From positions 1-64,000 of the forward strand of contig NZ_BBYA01000015.1 of NCBI RefSeq assembly GCF_001050275.1: a DNA stretch of 64,000 bases, read 5' to 3'. The DNA comes from Leptolinea tardivitalis. GTDB lineage: Bacteria; Chloroflexota; Anaerolineae; Anaerolineales; Anaerolineaceae. Under the pieces are notes generated by a model. It was not told where the DNA came from and ran no database searches. It worked only from the letters and a program-made list of their open reading frames with translations. Each line of letters opens with the position of its first letter. Position 1 is the stretch's first letter. The translations under genes were made by a program, and so were the position numbers. This document shows positions 8,090 to 19,443 of the stretch, piece after piece.

Positions 8090-9637
8090 ATGAAAACAAA
8101 GTTTTTTACCATTATGTCCCTTTTAGCTGTCTTTGCTATGATCCTGACAGCCTGTGCACCTGCCGCAACGCCAGCTCCTGCGGCTGAACCGACAAAAGCA
8201 GCAGATGCCGCCGCTCAACCGACCGCCGCCGAAGCCAAACCGGCTGCCACTAAGATTCGCGTTGCTTCTGATGCCGCTTATCCTCCTTTCGAAACCGTAG
8301 ATGAAAAGACCAAGGAAATGGTCGGCTTTGATATTGACCTCTTTAAAGCCATTGCTGAAAAAGAAGGTCTCGAAGTTGAATTTGTCAACATTGGTTTCGA
8401 TCCTCTACTGGCCGGTATGGCCCAGTGCCAGTATGATGCTGCCATCTCCGCGATCACCATCACTGATGAGCGCAAGCAGAATATGACCTTCTCTGATCCT
8501 TATTTCAAAGCCGGTCAGGCCATCACCGTGGCTGCTTCTAATGATGCCATTAAATCTGAAGCGGACCTCAAGGGTAAGACCATTGGTACCCAGCTCGGAA
8601 CAACCGGTGACATTCTCGCCAAGAAAATCGAAGGCGCCAATGTCAAAGCCTATGATAGCGTTGACCTGGCTTTCCAGGATCTACTGAACGGACAGGTGGA
8701 AGCCGTCGTCGCCGATAACGTTCCTTCCGAAGGTTTCGTAGGCAAGTCTCCGGATAAGATCAAGATTGTCGGTGATTTGTTGACTTCCGAAGATTACGGT
8801 ATCTCTGTTTGCAAGAAGAACACAGAATTACTCGAAAAAATTAACAAAGGCCTGGCCGCTGTTAAAGCAGACGGTTTAATTGAAAAATTAAACACCAAAT
8901 GGGTCAAAGGTGGAGTATCTGATGCCGCAGCCGCTCCTGCTGCAGCAGCTCCGGCAGAACCAATGAAGATTCGCGTTGCCTCTGATGCCGCTTATCCTCC
9001 TTTCGAAACCGTAGATGAGAAGACCAAAGAATTGGTCGGTTTTGATATTGACCTCTTCAAAGCCATTGCTGAGAAAGCCAATCTCCAGGTCGAATTTGTT
9101 AACATTGGTTTCGATCCTCTTCTGGCCGGTATGGCCCAGTGCCAGTATGATGCTGCCATCTCGGCGATCACCATCACTGATGAGCGCAAGCAGAATATGA
9201 CCTTCTCCGATCCTTATTTCAAAGCCGGTCAGGCCATCACTGTCGCTGTATCCAATGACAAGATCAAAACCGAAGCGGACCTCAAGGGCAAAACCATTGG
9301 TACCCAGCTCGGAACAACCGGAGACATTCTGGCCAAGAAAATCGAAGGCGCCAATGTCAAAGCCTATGATAGCGTTGACCTGGCTTTCCAGGATCTGCTG
9401 AACGGACAGGTGGAAGCCGTCGTCGCCGATAACGTTCCTTCCGAAGGTTTCGTAGGCAAATCTCCAGATAAGATCAAGATTGTCGGTGATTTGTTGACTT
9501 CCGAAGATTACGGTATCTCTGTCTGCAAGAAGAACACAGAATTGCTCGATAGAATCAACAAGGGTTTAAAGGAAGTAAAAGACGCTGGTTTGATTGACGA
9601 GTTGAACACCAAATGGGTTAAAGGCGCAAGTAAGTAA
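8090..9637 (+). CDS. Amino-acid-binding lipoprotein with two tandem SBP_bac_3 domains
   Basis: About 515 residues from ATG 8090, which has AAGGAGAG just upstream; the frame opens at 8027 but that start has no RBS. A lipoprotein signal ends in LTAC (lipobox), followed by an Ala/Pro/Thr-rich linker. Two complete family-3 solute-binding domains follow, each beginning KIRVASDAAYPPFETVDEKT and ending NTKWVKG. They are nearly identical and joined by another Ala/Pro linker. Family members capture polar amino acids for ABC importers. The substrate is not evident, and no permease or ATPase gene is adjacent. One lipoprotein presenting two binding domains is unusual, and the copies differ at only a few positions. 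A terminator follows at 9658. Confidence 0.9.
   Translation: MKTKFFTIMSLLAVFAMILTACAPAATPAPAAEPTKAADAAAQPTAAEAKPAATKIRVASDAAYPPFETVDEKTKEMVGFDIDLFKAIAEKEGLEVEFVNIGFDPLLAGMAQCQYDAAISAITITDERKQNMTFSDPYFKAGQAITVAASNDAIKSEADLKGKTIGTQLGTTGDILAKKIEGANVKAYDSVDLAFQDLLNGQVEAVVADNVPSEGFVGKSPDKIKIVGDLLTSEDYGISVCKKNTELLEKINKGLAAVKADGLIEKLNTKWVKGGVSDAAAAPAAAAPAEPMKIRVASDAAYPPFETVDEKTKELVGFDIDLFKAIAEKANLQVEFVNIGFDPLLAGMAQCQYDAAISAITITDERKQNMTFSDPYFKAGQAITVAVSNDKIKTEADLKGKTIGTQLGTTGDILAKKIEGANVKAYDSVDLAFQDLLNGQVEAVVADNVPSEGFVGKSPDKIKIVGDLLTSEDYGISVCKKNTELLDRINKGLKEVKDAGLIDELNTKWVKGASK
8252..9620 (+). repeat. Internal tandem gene duplication, 714-bp period
   Basis: The segment starting at 8252 (AAGATTCGCGTTGC) recurs at 8966. 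Similarity extends over about 650 bases per copy with scattered, mostly synonymous changes. The linker between the copies is Ala/Pro-rich. Confidence 0.9.
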
Positions 9638-9657
9638 GTCAAATTGATATCTAAGAT

Positions 9658-9695
9658 AAGCGGCAGTGATGTAAAAACATTGCTGCCGCTTTTTC
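9658..9695 (+). terminator. Rho-independent terminator of the binding-protein gene
   Basis: AAGCGGCAG and CTGCCGCTT form the outer stem, with an inner ATGT/ACAT pairing around AAAA. TTTTTCTT follows. Confidence 0.88.
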
Positions 9696-9720
9696 TTATA
9701 ATACTCAAACAAAAAGTACC

Positions 9721-9749
9721 TTGTTAGTCCTTCATATCAACCGTATAAT
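9721..9749 (+). promoter_or_regulatory. Promoter of the tmRNA gene
   Basis: TTGTTA (9721-9726) and a perfect TATAAT (9744-9749) are separated by 17 bases. The -10 box ends 12 bases before the mature tmRNA 5' end. Confidence 0.75.
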
Positions 9750-9761
9750 ACAAATAGTCCC

Positions 9762-10153
9762 GGGGATGATCGGCTTCGACGGGAGAGGCTGGTCCCGGAT
9801 GGCGAGCCGAGAGGTGCCGAACTCGTAAAATCCGCACAAAACTTTAAGTGCCAACCGCACTTCCTACGCTGCTCTTCCTCTCGCTGCATAAGCGATTGGA
9901 ATCAGTAACCGCCTCTTCGTGAGACGGCGTCTGCCTACCCCGTTCACCGTCCGGTGGTAGAGTGGGCGTCACAAGGCCGGTGTGCCGTGCAGATTTCCGT
10001 GATCTGTACGAAAGAGGGCTCTAGGGCCTAAACGGATCGTCTGTTATTTGTTCTGTTGATCTCTGAATGGCAGGCTAAATAAAAGATCAACTACGCTCGT
10101 AGAGGTTCGAGGGTCGAATCTTTCGGACGCGGGTTCAATTCCCGCCATCTCCA
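9762..10153 (+). ncRNA. ssrA: Transfer-messenger RNA (tmRNA)
   Basis: This one-piece tmRNA rescues stalled ribosomes. The 5' end GGGGATG pairs with CATCTCC at the 3' end (7 bp, one G-U). The 3' part has a normal T arm (GGGUUCAAUUCCC). The tag frame starts at GCC 9850 and ends with TAA at 9889-9891, encoding ANRTSYAALPLAA, a 13-residue tag with the ALAA-like end recognised by proteases. CCA is not encoded. The flanking promoter and terminator give a complete transcription unit. Confidence 0.95.
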
Positions 10154-10162
10154 CTCAAGAAC

Positions 10163-10191
10163 AAAAAAGGCAGCAAAAAGCTGTCTTTTTT
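10163..10191 (+). terminator. Terminator of tmRNA
   Basis: A 12-bp stem, AAAAAAGGCAGC with GCTGTCTTTTTT (one G-U), encloses a 5-nt A loop. The symmetric A/T arms mean it could also serve the convergent gene ending at 10212. Confidence 0.85.
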
Positions 10192-10211
10192 GTTTCTCCA
10201 TAATTCCTTTT

Positions 10212-13441
<3,230 letters not shown>

Positions 13442-13864
13442 TTATTTCTTTCTAGTAAGAGCAATGGCTGTTTCCTGTAATTTTCTATCTTCTTCTGTTG
13501 AAGGTTCAATCACTATACCATGAGGTATGGGCTTTGAGTTTTCATCCACATGAATAAATGTGATAAATCCTTTTACAACCAATTCTTGATTAGCCCATAC
13601 ATCAATGAATGCAACCATACTGGTGGTACCTGCGTAGATTATTTTGCTATTGTATGTGATGATTTCTCCACAATGTACTGGTCTGGAAAAGGTCATTCCA
13701 TGTATCTTCAAGCAGACAATACTATCGGGTGGTTTTATTCGAGCGGCTGCAATAAAACCAGCTTCAACAAACCATTCTGCACTTCTTCCAGCATACAAGG
13801 TACCATGATGGTTCAAATCTTCAGATTTCACCAAGTGATTTGAGGTATTACAGACCGGTTCCAC
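13442..13864 (-). CDS. Acyl-CoA thioesterase (hotdog fold)
   Basis: A 140-residue single hotdog domain. NHHGTLYAGRSAEWFVEAGFIAA carries the N/D-H-x-G-T-x-x-G-G-like motif of the YciA/BACH type of acyl-CoA thioesterases, with Arg in place of the usual second Gly. The enzyme should hydrolyse acyl-CoA to free acid and CoA; chain length cannot be predicted. It lies directly upstream of ligA on the same strand (9 bases), and divergent from the gene at 13912 with 47 bases between. Confidence 0.82.
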   Translation of the reverse strand: MEPVCNTSNHLVKSEDLNHHGTLYAGRSAEWFVEAGFIAAARIKPPDSIVCLKIHGMTFSRPVHCGEIITYNSKIIYAGTTSMVAFIDVWANQELVVKGFITFIHVDENSKPIPHGIVIEPSTEEDRKLQETAIALTRKK

Positions 13865-13911
13865 AAATGCTCCTTTTTGCTTGTGTTACACTTAATTATC
13901 CGGAGGAATAA

Positions 13912-14274
13912 ATGAATGCACTCAAAGTAATTGCATATATTGCTGCTGCTATTTTAATTTTCTTTGGTGTTCTGTTTATTTATGCAACATTTAGTCCCAA
14001 CGGTCAAATCGGATGGTTAATCATCGGTGTAATTAGTGTTTTGATCGGATTTGTTTTAATCTTTTGGGCAGCCAGAAAACCTGCACCCACATCAGATCAA
14101 AATGTAACAGTAAAAATTGATCTGCCGGGAAATGTATCAATGGATACTATTAAATGTAAATCCTGTGGTGGAGTTCTCAGCTCTGAGAATATCTCGCTGG
14201 TTGCAGGAGCGCCAGTGGTAACCTGTCCATATTGTAAAACTACATACCAGCTCACTGAAGAACCCAAGTGGTAG
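13912..14274 (+). CDS. Small membrane protein with a zinc ribbon
   Basis: A 120-residue protein with two N-terminal transmembrane segments (about 5-25 and 33-52). A soluble tail contains a four-cysteine zinc ribbon (CKSCGG...CPYCKTTYQ, about 82-112). The function is unknown. A GGAGGAA motif precedes the ATG. The gene is 34 bases upstream of the Cys-tail membrane protein and is probably the first gene of the radical SAM operon. Confidence 0.65.
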   Translation: MNALKVIAYIAAAILIFFGVLFIYATFSPNGQIGWLIIGVISVLIGFVLIFWAARKPAPTSDQNVTVKIDLPGNVSMDTIKCKSCGGVLSSENISLVAGAPVVTCPYCKTTYQLTEEPKW

Positions 14275-14308
14275 AAAAAACCCGAAATAAATCACGGGGA
14301 GGAGTCCA

Positions 14309-15994
14309 ATGTCCAGGTTTCGATGGTTAAGTATTACCTTGACTTTTCTATTGCTTTTATTTACAACTACATCTGCCTATGCGCAGACGTACCTCTTTCA
14401 GGTTCAAAGCCTCGATGTAAATGTCTATGCCAACACAGATGGCACATCATCCATTGATTATCAAATCGTTTTTAAGAACAGTGCAGATGCCGATCCTATT
14501 GACTATGTTGACATTGGCATACCCAATGATTCGTACTCACTATCGAACGTTAGCGCTGAAATTGACGGCTCCCGTATTTCTGATATTGAGAATTCAGAAT
14601 ATGTAAAACCGGGGGTGGCATTAGGTCTTGGTTCACGTGCGATTGCGCCTGGCAAAAGCGGAACACTACATGTAAGAATCAATAACATTAACCGCGTGTT
14701 TTATCCATCCACAGCGGAAGGTGTTAAAGATTATGCCAGTCTTGAGTTTTCGCCTACATGGTTTGGTTCACAGTATGTTACCGGAGCGACAAAGATGACG
14801 GTCACCTTCTTCTTGCCGCCCGGAATTTCTTCAGACGAACCTCGATATCATGCCGTTCGTGGAAATTGGCCGGGAAATACCGAGCCAGAATCAGGCTATG
14901 ATACAGAAGGCCGGGTGTATTATCGGTGGACTGCCGATTATGCCAATGCTTATACCCAATACACCTTTGGCGCCAGTTTCCCCGCGAAACTCATTCCAGC
15001 AGATTCAATCGTAAAAGCTCCATTGATTAATATAAGTTTTGAAGACGTTTGTTGCGGCGGAGTTGCGTTGTTCTTTGCAGGTTCGTTTATCTGGGGAATC
15101 TATGAAGCCATCTGGGGGGCAAAGAAACGCAAACTTCAATATCTTCCTCCGAAAATTTCAGTTGAAGGGCATGGGATCAAACGTGGTTTGACGGCTGTTG
15201 AAGCAGCTATTCTGATGGAACAACCCATCGATCGTGTTATGACGATGATTCTTTTCTCAATTATTAAAAAGAATGCTGCATCCGTTATTCAAAAAGAACC
15301 CCTTACCATCAAGCCGTCTTCACCATTGCCTGAGGGTCTAAATGATTATGAGAAAGAATTCATAACTGCCTTTGAAGATTCTGATAAAAACAAGCGGAAG
15401 CGTGATCTGCAAACAATGATCATTAATCTGGTAAAAAATGTTGGTGAGAAGATGAAAGGCTTTTCTCGTAAAGAGACGATTGCCTATTATAAAGACATCA
15501 TGGATCGCGCCTGGGCTCAGGTTGAAATGGCTGAAACACCTCAAGTGAAAATGGAAAAATATGACCAGTACATGGACTGGGCTATGTTGGATGATAAATT
15601 TGGCGATAAAACCAAAGAAGTCTTCCGCACTGAACCTGTATTTCTGCCTAACTGGTGGGGGCGGTATGATCCTGTGTTTTCCAGCCATTCCTCAGGCGGC
15701 TCATTTAAAGGAGCCGATGCCGTACCCTCCTCAAACAGTTCAGGAGGCGGCAGTATCTCCTTACCGTCTTTGCCTGGTGCTGATTTCGCTGCATCCATGG
15801 TTGGCGGTATTCAGAACTTTTCAAGCAATGTAGTAGGTGATCTGACATCTTTCACTAGCGGAATTACAGATAAAACCAATCCGGTTCCGGTAACACGTTC
15901 AACGTATCATGGTGGAGGTGGTGGAGGAAGTAGTTGTGCTTGCGCCTGTGCCTGTGCTGGATGTGCCTGTGCCTGTGCCGGGGGCGGCAGATAG
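14309..15994 (+). CDS. Membrane protein with a cysteine-alanine repeat C-terminus
   Basis: A 561-residue protein. An N-terminal signal peptide (cleavage likely after SAYA, about residue 25) precedes an extracytoplasmic beta-rich domain (about 27-240) beginning VQSLDVNVYANTDGTSSIDY, which recalls DUF2207-like proteins. A single transmembrane segment lies at about 248-268, then a cytoplasmic helical region with GLTAVEAAILMEQPIDRVMTM. A Ser/Gly-rich stretch follows, and the end is GGGGGGSS followed by CACACACAGCACACAGGGR with seven alternating cysteines. By this topology the Cys tail is cytoplasmic, as are the radical SAM proteins encoded next, so it is a candidate modification substrate (inference). 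Good RBS (GGGGAGGAG). Confidence 0.75.
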   Translation: MSRFRWLSITLTFLLLLFTTTSAYAQTYLFQVQSLDVNVYANTDGTSSIDYQIVFKNSADADPIDYVDIGIPNDSYSLSNVSAEIDGSRISDIENSEYVKPGVALGLGSRAIAPGKSGTLHVRINNINRVFYPSTAEGVKDYASLEFSPTWFGSQYVTGATKMTVTFFLPPGISSDEPRYHAVRGNWPGNTEPESGYDTEGRVYYRWTADYANAYTQYTFGASFPAKLIPADSIVKAPLINISFEDVCCGGVALFFAGSFIWGIYEAIWGAKKRKLQYLPPKISVEGHGIKRGLTAVEAAILMEQPIDRVMTMILFSIIKKNAASVIQKEPLTIKPSSPLPEGLNDYEKEFITAFEDSDKNKRKRDLQTMIINLVKNVGEKMKGFSRKETIAYYKDIMDRAWAQVEMAETPQVKMEKYDQYMDWAMLDDKFGDKTKEVFRTEPVFLPNWWGRYDPVFSSHSSGGSFKGADAVPSSNSSGGGSISLPSLPGADFAASMVGGIQNFSSNVVGDLTSFTSGITDKTNPVPVTRSTYHGGGGGGSSCACACACAGCACACAGGGR

Positions 15995-16007
15995 GACCCG
16001 AAAATTC

Positions 16008-17387
16008 GTGAATAAAATCACATTGCGGTATTCCTCTTCAGGATTATTCGGTTGGCTTCGTCAAAAAAGAACACCAGTCAAACCGGGTATCTATTCATTT
16101 GACCGACAGGATCACAATGAAAAATGCCGAATCCATCTGCGAATCGATCCAGATGGATTCGGTACCCTGATGGTCAATGCCGCCCGTATTTATCACCTCA
16201 ACGAGACAGCTTGTTTTATGGCCTGGTTATTTCTTAATGGCAAAACTGAACAGGAAGCCGTCTCGCGGATATCGCAGGTATATCAAATACCTTCACCAGA
16301 TGCCAAAGCAGACTATCTGGCATTTTACCCCTCAATTGAAGCCCTGATACACCCTGATTCTACCTGCCCGGTTTGCGATCTTGATCTTGAAATTAACACA
16401 CCTTTCAGTGCCCGTCCCACCGCCCCATATCGGATGGACCTGGCATTGACATATCGATGCAACAATAACTGTGCCCATTGTTACAATGCCCGCCCTCGCA
16501 ATTTTCCAGAAATTTCCACAGGCCAATGGAAAAAGGTAATTGACCGATGCTGGCAGATCGGAATACCACATATTATCTTTACCGGTGGTGAACCAACCTT
16601 GCGCGATGATCTAGCCGAATTAATATCCTATGCGCAGTCGCTGGGTCAGATCACTGGTATTAACACTAACGGACGCAGATTGTCTGATGTCAATTATCTT
16701 GAAAGTCTGATCGCTGCCGGGTTGGATCATGTGCAGATCACTCTTGAATCCTCAGATAGAGATATACATGATAAATTGGTCTGTCATTCGGGTGCCTGGG
16801 ACGAAACAATTGCCGGCATAAAAAACGCAGTCGCTTCAAAACTCTATATGATGACAAATACAACGCTTCTTCAAGAAAATTCGGATCATCTTGAAGAAAC
16901 GTTGTTATTTCTCCATAATGTCGGCGTTCCGACTGTTGGATTGAATGCCTTGATTTATTCCGGCAGAGGCGAAACGGTTGGCACTGGCTTGCCTGAAACC
17001 AGACTTCCAGCATTATTGGATACTGCCAGAAGATTGACATCTGAATTTGGCCAAAAGCTCATCTGGTATACACCTACTCAGTACTGCCATTTTGATCCAA
17101 TGTCACTGCAATTGGGGATTAAAGGTTGTACTGCGGCTTTGTACAATATGTGCATCGAACCGGATGGTTCTGTAATCCCCTGTCAATCGTTCTATCAACC
17201 GTTGGGAAATATTCTGAAGGATAAATGGTCATCCATTTGGGAACATCCTTTGTCAGTTTCTCTTAGAGAACGCAAGAATGTTCCTTCAGGTTGTACTTCT
17301 TGTGCCATGTTGCAGGAATGTGGTGGTGGTTGTCCATTGCATCAATTGACCAGTCAACCGATTCCTGTTCTTAAAGAACTTGCCTGA
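16008..17387 (+). CDS. Radical SAM/SPASM peptide-modifying-type enzyme with PqqD-like N-terminus
   Basis: About 459 residues from a GTG at 16008, 13 bases after the previous stop; the open frame extends back to 15909 but that part reads the Cys-Ala tail in another frame. Residues 60-115 resemble a PqqD-like peptide-recognition domain (HLNETACFMAWLFLNGKTEQEAV). The radical SAM core has CNNNCAHC (Cys151, 155, 158) for the 4Fe-4S cluster and TGGEPTLR for SAM. A SPASM domain closes the protein with CIEPDGSVIPCQ and CTSCAMLQECGGGCP for auxiliary clusters. Enzymes of this build install crosslinks or other modifications in peptides. The preceding Cys-tail protein is the obvious candidate substrate; no separate small precursor gene was seen. 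Confidence 0.85.
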   Translation: MNKITLRYSSSGLFGWLRQKRTPVKPGIYSFDRQDHNEKCRIHLRIDPDGFGTLMVNAARIYHLNETACFMAWLFLNGKTEQEAVSRISQVYQIPSPDAKADYLAFYPSIEALIHPDSTCPVCDLDLEINTPFSARPTAPYRMDLALTYRCNNNCAHCYNARPRNFPEISTGQWKKVIDRCWQIGIPHIIFTGGEPTLRDDLAELISYAQSLGQITGINTNGRRLSDVNYLESLIAAGLDHVQITLESSDRDIHDKLVCHSGAWDETIAGIKNAVASKLYMMTNTTLLQENSDHLEETLLFLHNVGVPTVGLNALIYSGRGETVGTGLPETRLPALLDTARRLTSEFGQKLIWYTPTQYCHFDPMSLQLGIKGCTAALYNMCIEPDGSVIPCQSFYQPLGNILKDKWSSIWEHPLSVSLRERKNVPSGCTSCAMLQECGGGCPLHQLTSQPIPVLKELA

Positions 17388-17406
17388 TTTTATGGGAGGT
17401 AATTAA

Positions 17407-18567
17407 ATGAAAAGTCTTCAATACATACGCGATCGTTTCTTCCCCAAACCACAACAATTGCCTTCCGGTTTTCATACATTTCAATCTCCTCCGGAAGTCA
17501 CTCCACCATACCGCTTGCAGCTCAGACTTGAAAATGATGGTACTGGCATCCTTGTCGTAAATGCAAGGACAGTATTACATCTGAACCAAACGGCAGCAGA
17601 AATAGCTTACCATCTCATCTCGCATGATTCTGTAGAAGAAACAACCAGGAAAATTTCCAAACGCTATAACGTACCCAGGCAGCAAGCCCTCAATGATGTT
17701 ACTGATTTTTCTGAACGTATTCAAACAATCATTGAGTCCCCTACGCTTGATCCGGTTTCCTTCCTTGATTTTGACAGGGTGGATCCCTACTCAAAAGAAC
17801 TATCTGCTCCATACAGACTTGATTGCGCTCTTACATATAAAACAAATGATGACGCACCAAATGCTTTACCTACAGAACGGGTCAAACGAGAATTACTGAC
17901 AGAAGAATGGAAAATTATCCTTCAGAAAACCTGGCTGGCAGGTATCCCGCAAATCGTCTTTACCGGTGGTGAACCCACCTTACGGCCTGACTTATGCGAA
18001 TTGATTGCCGTCACACAAAATCAAGGACAGGTGACCGGCCTTTTGACAGATGGAAAACGTTTGTCAGAACGTGATTTTTTGCATGAACTTTTACAAAGTG
18101 GACTTGACCATGTAATGATCAACCTTGATCCAGAATCTCCCCAGGTTTGGGAAGCGATACGGGATGTTTCAAGAGAAGATCTCTTTTTGACGGTCCACCT
18201 GACATTGACCACTCACACGATTTCTGAAGCTCATGTAGTATTGGAAAATCTGCAAAGTTATATGGGTGAAAACCGAAGCCTTTCATTATCGGTCAACAAC
18301 GCAGACCTATCCAAGCAATTAGATGCTATACGCAATGATGCGATAAGAATGGGATTCAATATGGTTTGGGATTTGCCGGTTCCATATTCTGCATTGAATC
18401 CGGTCTCATTGGAACTTGCAGAGGGAGCTTCCCCGGTAAAAGGCGCCGGGAACGCATGGTTATATGTCGAACCAGATGGCGATGTACTCCCTGCTCAGGG
18501 TATTACTACCGTGCTTGGTAACATTTTGACGGATCCCTGGGAAAAAATTTGGTCAAATCGAAAATAA
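17407..18567 (+). CDS. Radical SAM paralogue lacking all cluster cysteines (pseudoenzyme)
   Basis: A 386-residue paralogue of the preceding enzyme, with the same PqqD-like N-terminus (HLNQTAAEIAYHLISHDSVEE) and TIM-barrel core. The conserved TGGEPTLR and GLDHV elements are retained. The three cluster cysteines are gone: the CNNNCAHC stretch reads TNDDAPNA. The first SPASM cysteines are also lost (VEPDGDVLPAQ), and the protein stops where the second cysteine group should begin. The frame is intact and codon usage looks normal, so this is a maintained protein rather than a decaying gene. A partner or substrate-presenting role for the active paralogue is inference. RBS GGGAGG; 19 bases after the previous stop. 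Confidence 0.8.
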   Translation: MKSLQYIRDRFFPKPQQLPSGFHTFQSPPEVTPPYRLQLRLENDGTGILVVNARTVLHLNQTAAEIAYHLISHDSVEETTRKISKRYNVPRQQALNDVTDFSERIQTIIESPTLDPVSFLDFDRVDPYSKELSAPYRLDCALTYKTNDDAPNALPTERVKRELLTEEWKIILQKTWLAGIPQIVFTGGEPTLRPDLCELIAVTQNQGQVTGLLTDGKRLSERDFLHELLQSGLDHVMINLDPESPQVWEAIRDVSREDLFLTVHLTLTTHTISEAHVVLENLQSYMGENRSLSLSVNNADLSKQLDAIRNDAIRMGFNMVWDLPVPYSALNPVSLELAEGASPVKGAGNAWLYVEPDGDVLPAQGITTVLGNILTDPWEKIWSNRK

Positions 18568-18574
18568 TGCCTGA

Positions 18575-19324
18575 ATGACTTTTTCGAAAGACATACACAA
18601 CCGATTTAAAGAACAGGCTTCCTGGACATACCAGGTCCAGGAATTGTTTTTCAAATCGGCTCATTTAATTCCTCAATCCAATGTCCTTGAAGTCGGATGC
18701 GGTACTGGAGCGTTTCTTCAATCCTTAAGCTCCATCGGTAAAGTGAATTTGTATGGAATCGATATCCAACCTGATTTATTGACAGCCGCCCAAACGAATA
18801 CAATCTCCAGTCAAATTGCCTGTGCTGATGCAAATAGTTTACCTTTTGAAGACAACCTGTTTGATGCTGTACTATGTCATTATTTTCTTCTCTGGATCAA
18901 GAACATTGACCGGGTTCTTGGAGAGATGTACCGGGTATTAAAACCAGGTGGGATGATGGCTGCTCTGGCTGAACCAGATTATGGGTCTCAAATAAACTAC
19001 CCATCAGAATTTTCAATTTTGGGAGAGAAACAACGCGAATCGCTGATTCGCCAGGGGGCAAATCCTGATTTTGGACGCCAATTACCAACAGCATTGGCTC
19101 GTTCAGGTTGTTCAGACATTTCTTTCGGAATAATGGGAGCTTTTCAGCAAGTTTCTTATAACTCAGAACAAATAAAGTCGGAACAACAATTAATATCCTC
19201 AGATATTCACAATGAAATTTCTGAAGAGGCACTCATATCTTTACTCAAACAGGATACTTTGTGCAGAGTGGAAAACACAAGAGTTCATTTTATACCTACT
19301 TTTTATGCCTGGGGGAAAAAATAG
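18575..19324 (+). CDS. Class I SAM-dependent methyltransferase
   Basis: A 249-residue methyltransferase. VLEVGCGTGAFLQSL is the SAM-binding motif I, LYGIDIQPDLLTAA the acidic strand, and DNLFDAVLCHYFLLWI plus RVLKPGGMMAAL motifs II-III of the UbiE/Methyltransf_11 type. The substrate is unknown. It follows the pseudo-radical-SAM gene by seven bases and ends the operon, so a further modification of the same product is plausible but unproven. Confidence 0.8.
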   Translation: MTFSKDIHNRFKEQASWTYQVQELFFKSAHLIPQSNVLEVGCGTGAFLQSLSSIGKVNLYGIDIQPDLLTAAQTNTISSQIACADANSLPFEDNLFDAVLCHYFLLWIKNIDRVLGEMYRVLKPGGMMAALAEPDYGSQINYPSEFSILGEKQRESLIRQGANPDFGRQLPTALARSGCSDISFGIMGAFQQVSYNSEQIKSEQQLISSDIHNEISEEALISLLKQDTLCRVENTRVHFIPTFYAWGKK

Positions 19325-19342
19325 TTTGATAAAATTAGTATA

Positions 19343-19371
19343 TTGACATCATTTTTGCAGAGTGCTATTAT
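19343..19371 (+). promoter_or_regulatory. Sigma-70-type promoter of the MgtE_N/NRAMP operon
   Basis: A perfect TTGACA (19343-19348) and TATTAT (19366-19371) are separated by 17 bases. The 5' leader is then about 65-70 nt long. Confidence 0.75.
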
Positions 19372-19399
19372 CTCAACGTTATTTCATAACTAAAATATT

Positions 19400-19422
19400 A
19401 CGCCCCTGAAGAAATGGGGCGT
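19400..19422 (+). promoter_or_regulatory. 5'-leader hairpin before the MgtE_N gene
   Basis: ACGCCCC (19400-19406) pairs with GGGGCGT (19416-19422); TTTATATG follows, then AGGAGG at 19432. The hairpin ends 9 bases before the Shine-Dalgarno and could act as an attenuator or translational control element. It is too small for a known magnesium riboswitch. Confidence 0.45.
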
Positions 19423-19443
19423 TTATATGCCAGGAGGTGCAAA

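Noticed and set aside
15909-16007. Extended N-terminus of the radical SAM enzyme
   Set aside because: It reads the Cys-Ala tail in another frame (Val/Pro-rich). GTG 16008 follows the upstream stop and is the better start.
19400-19443. Magnesium riboswitch (M-box or ykkC type) before the MgtE_N gene
   Set aside because: The leader is only about 70 nt with a single short hairpin, too small for these riboswitches.
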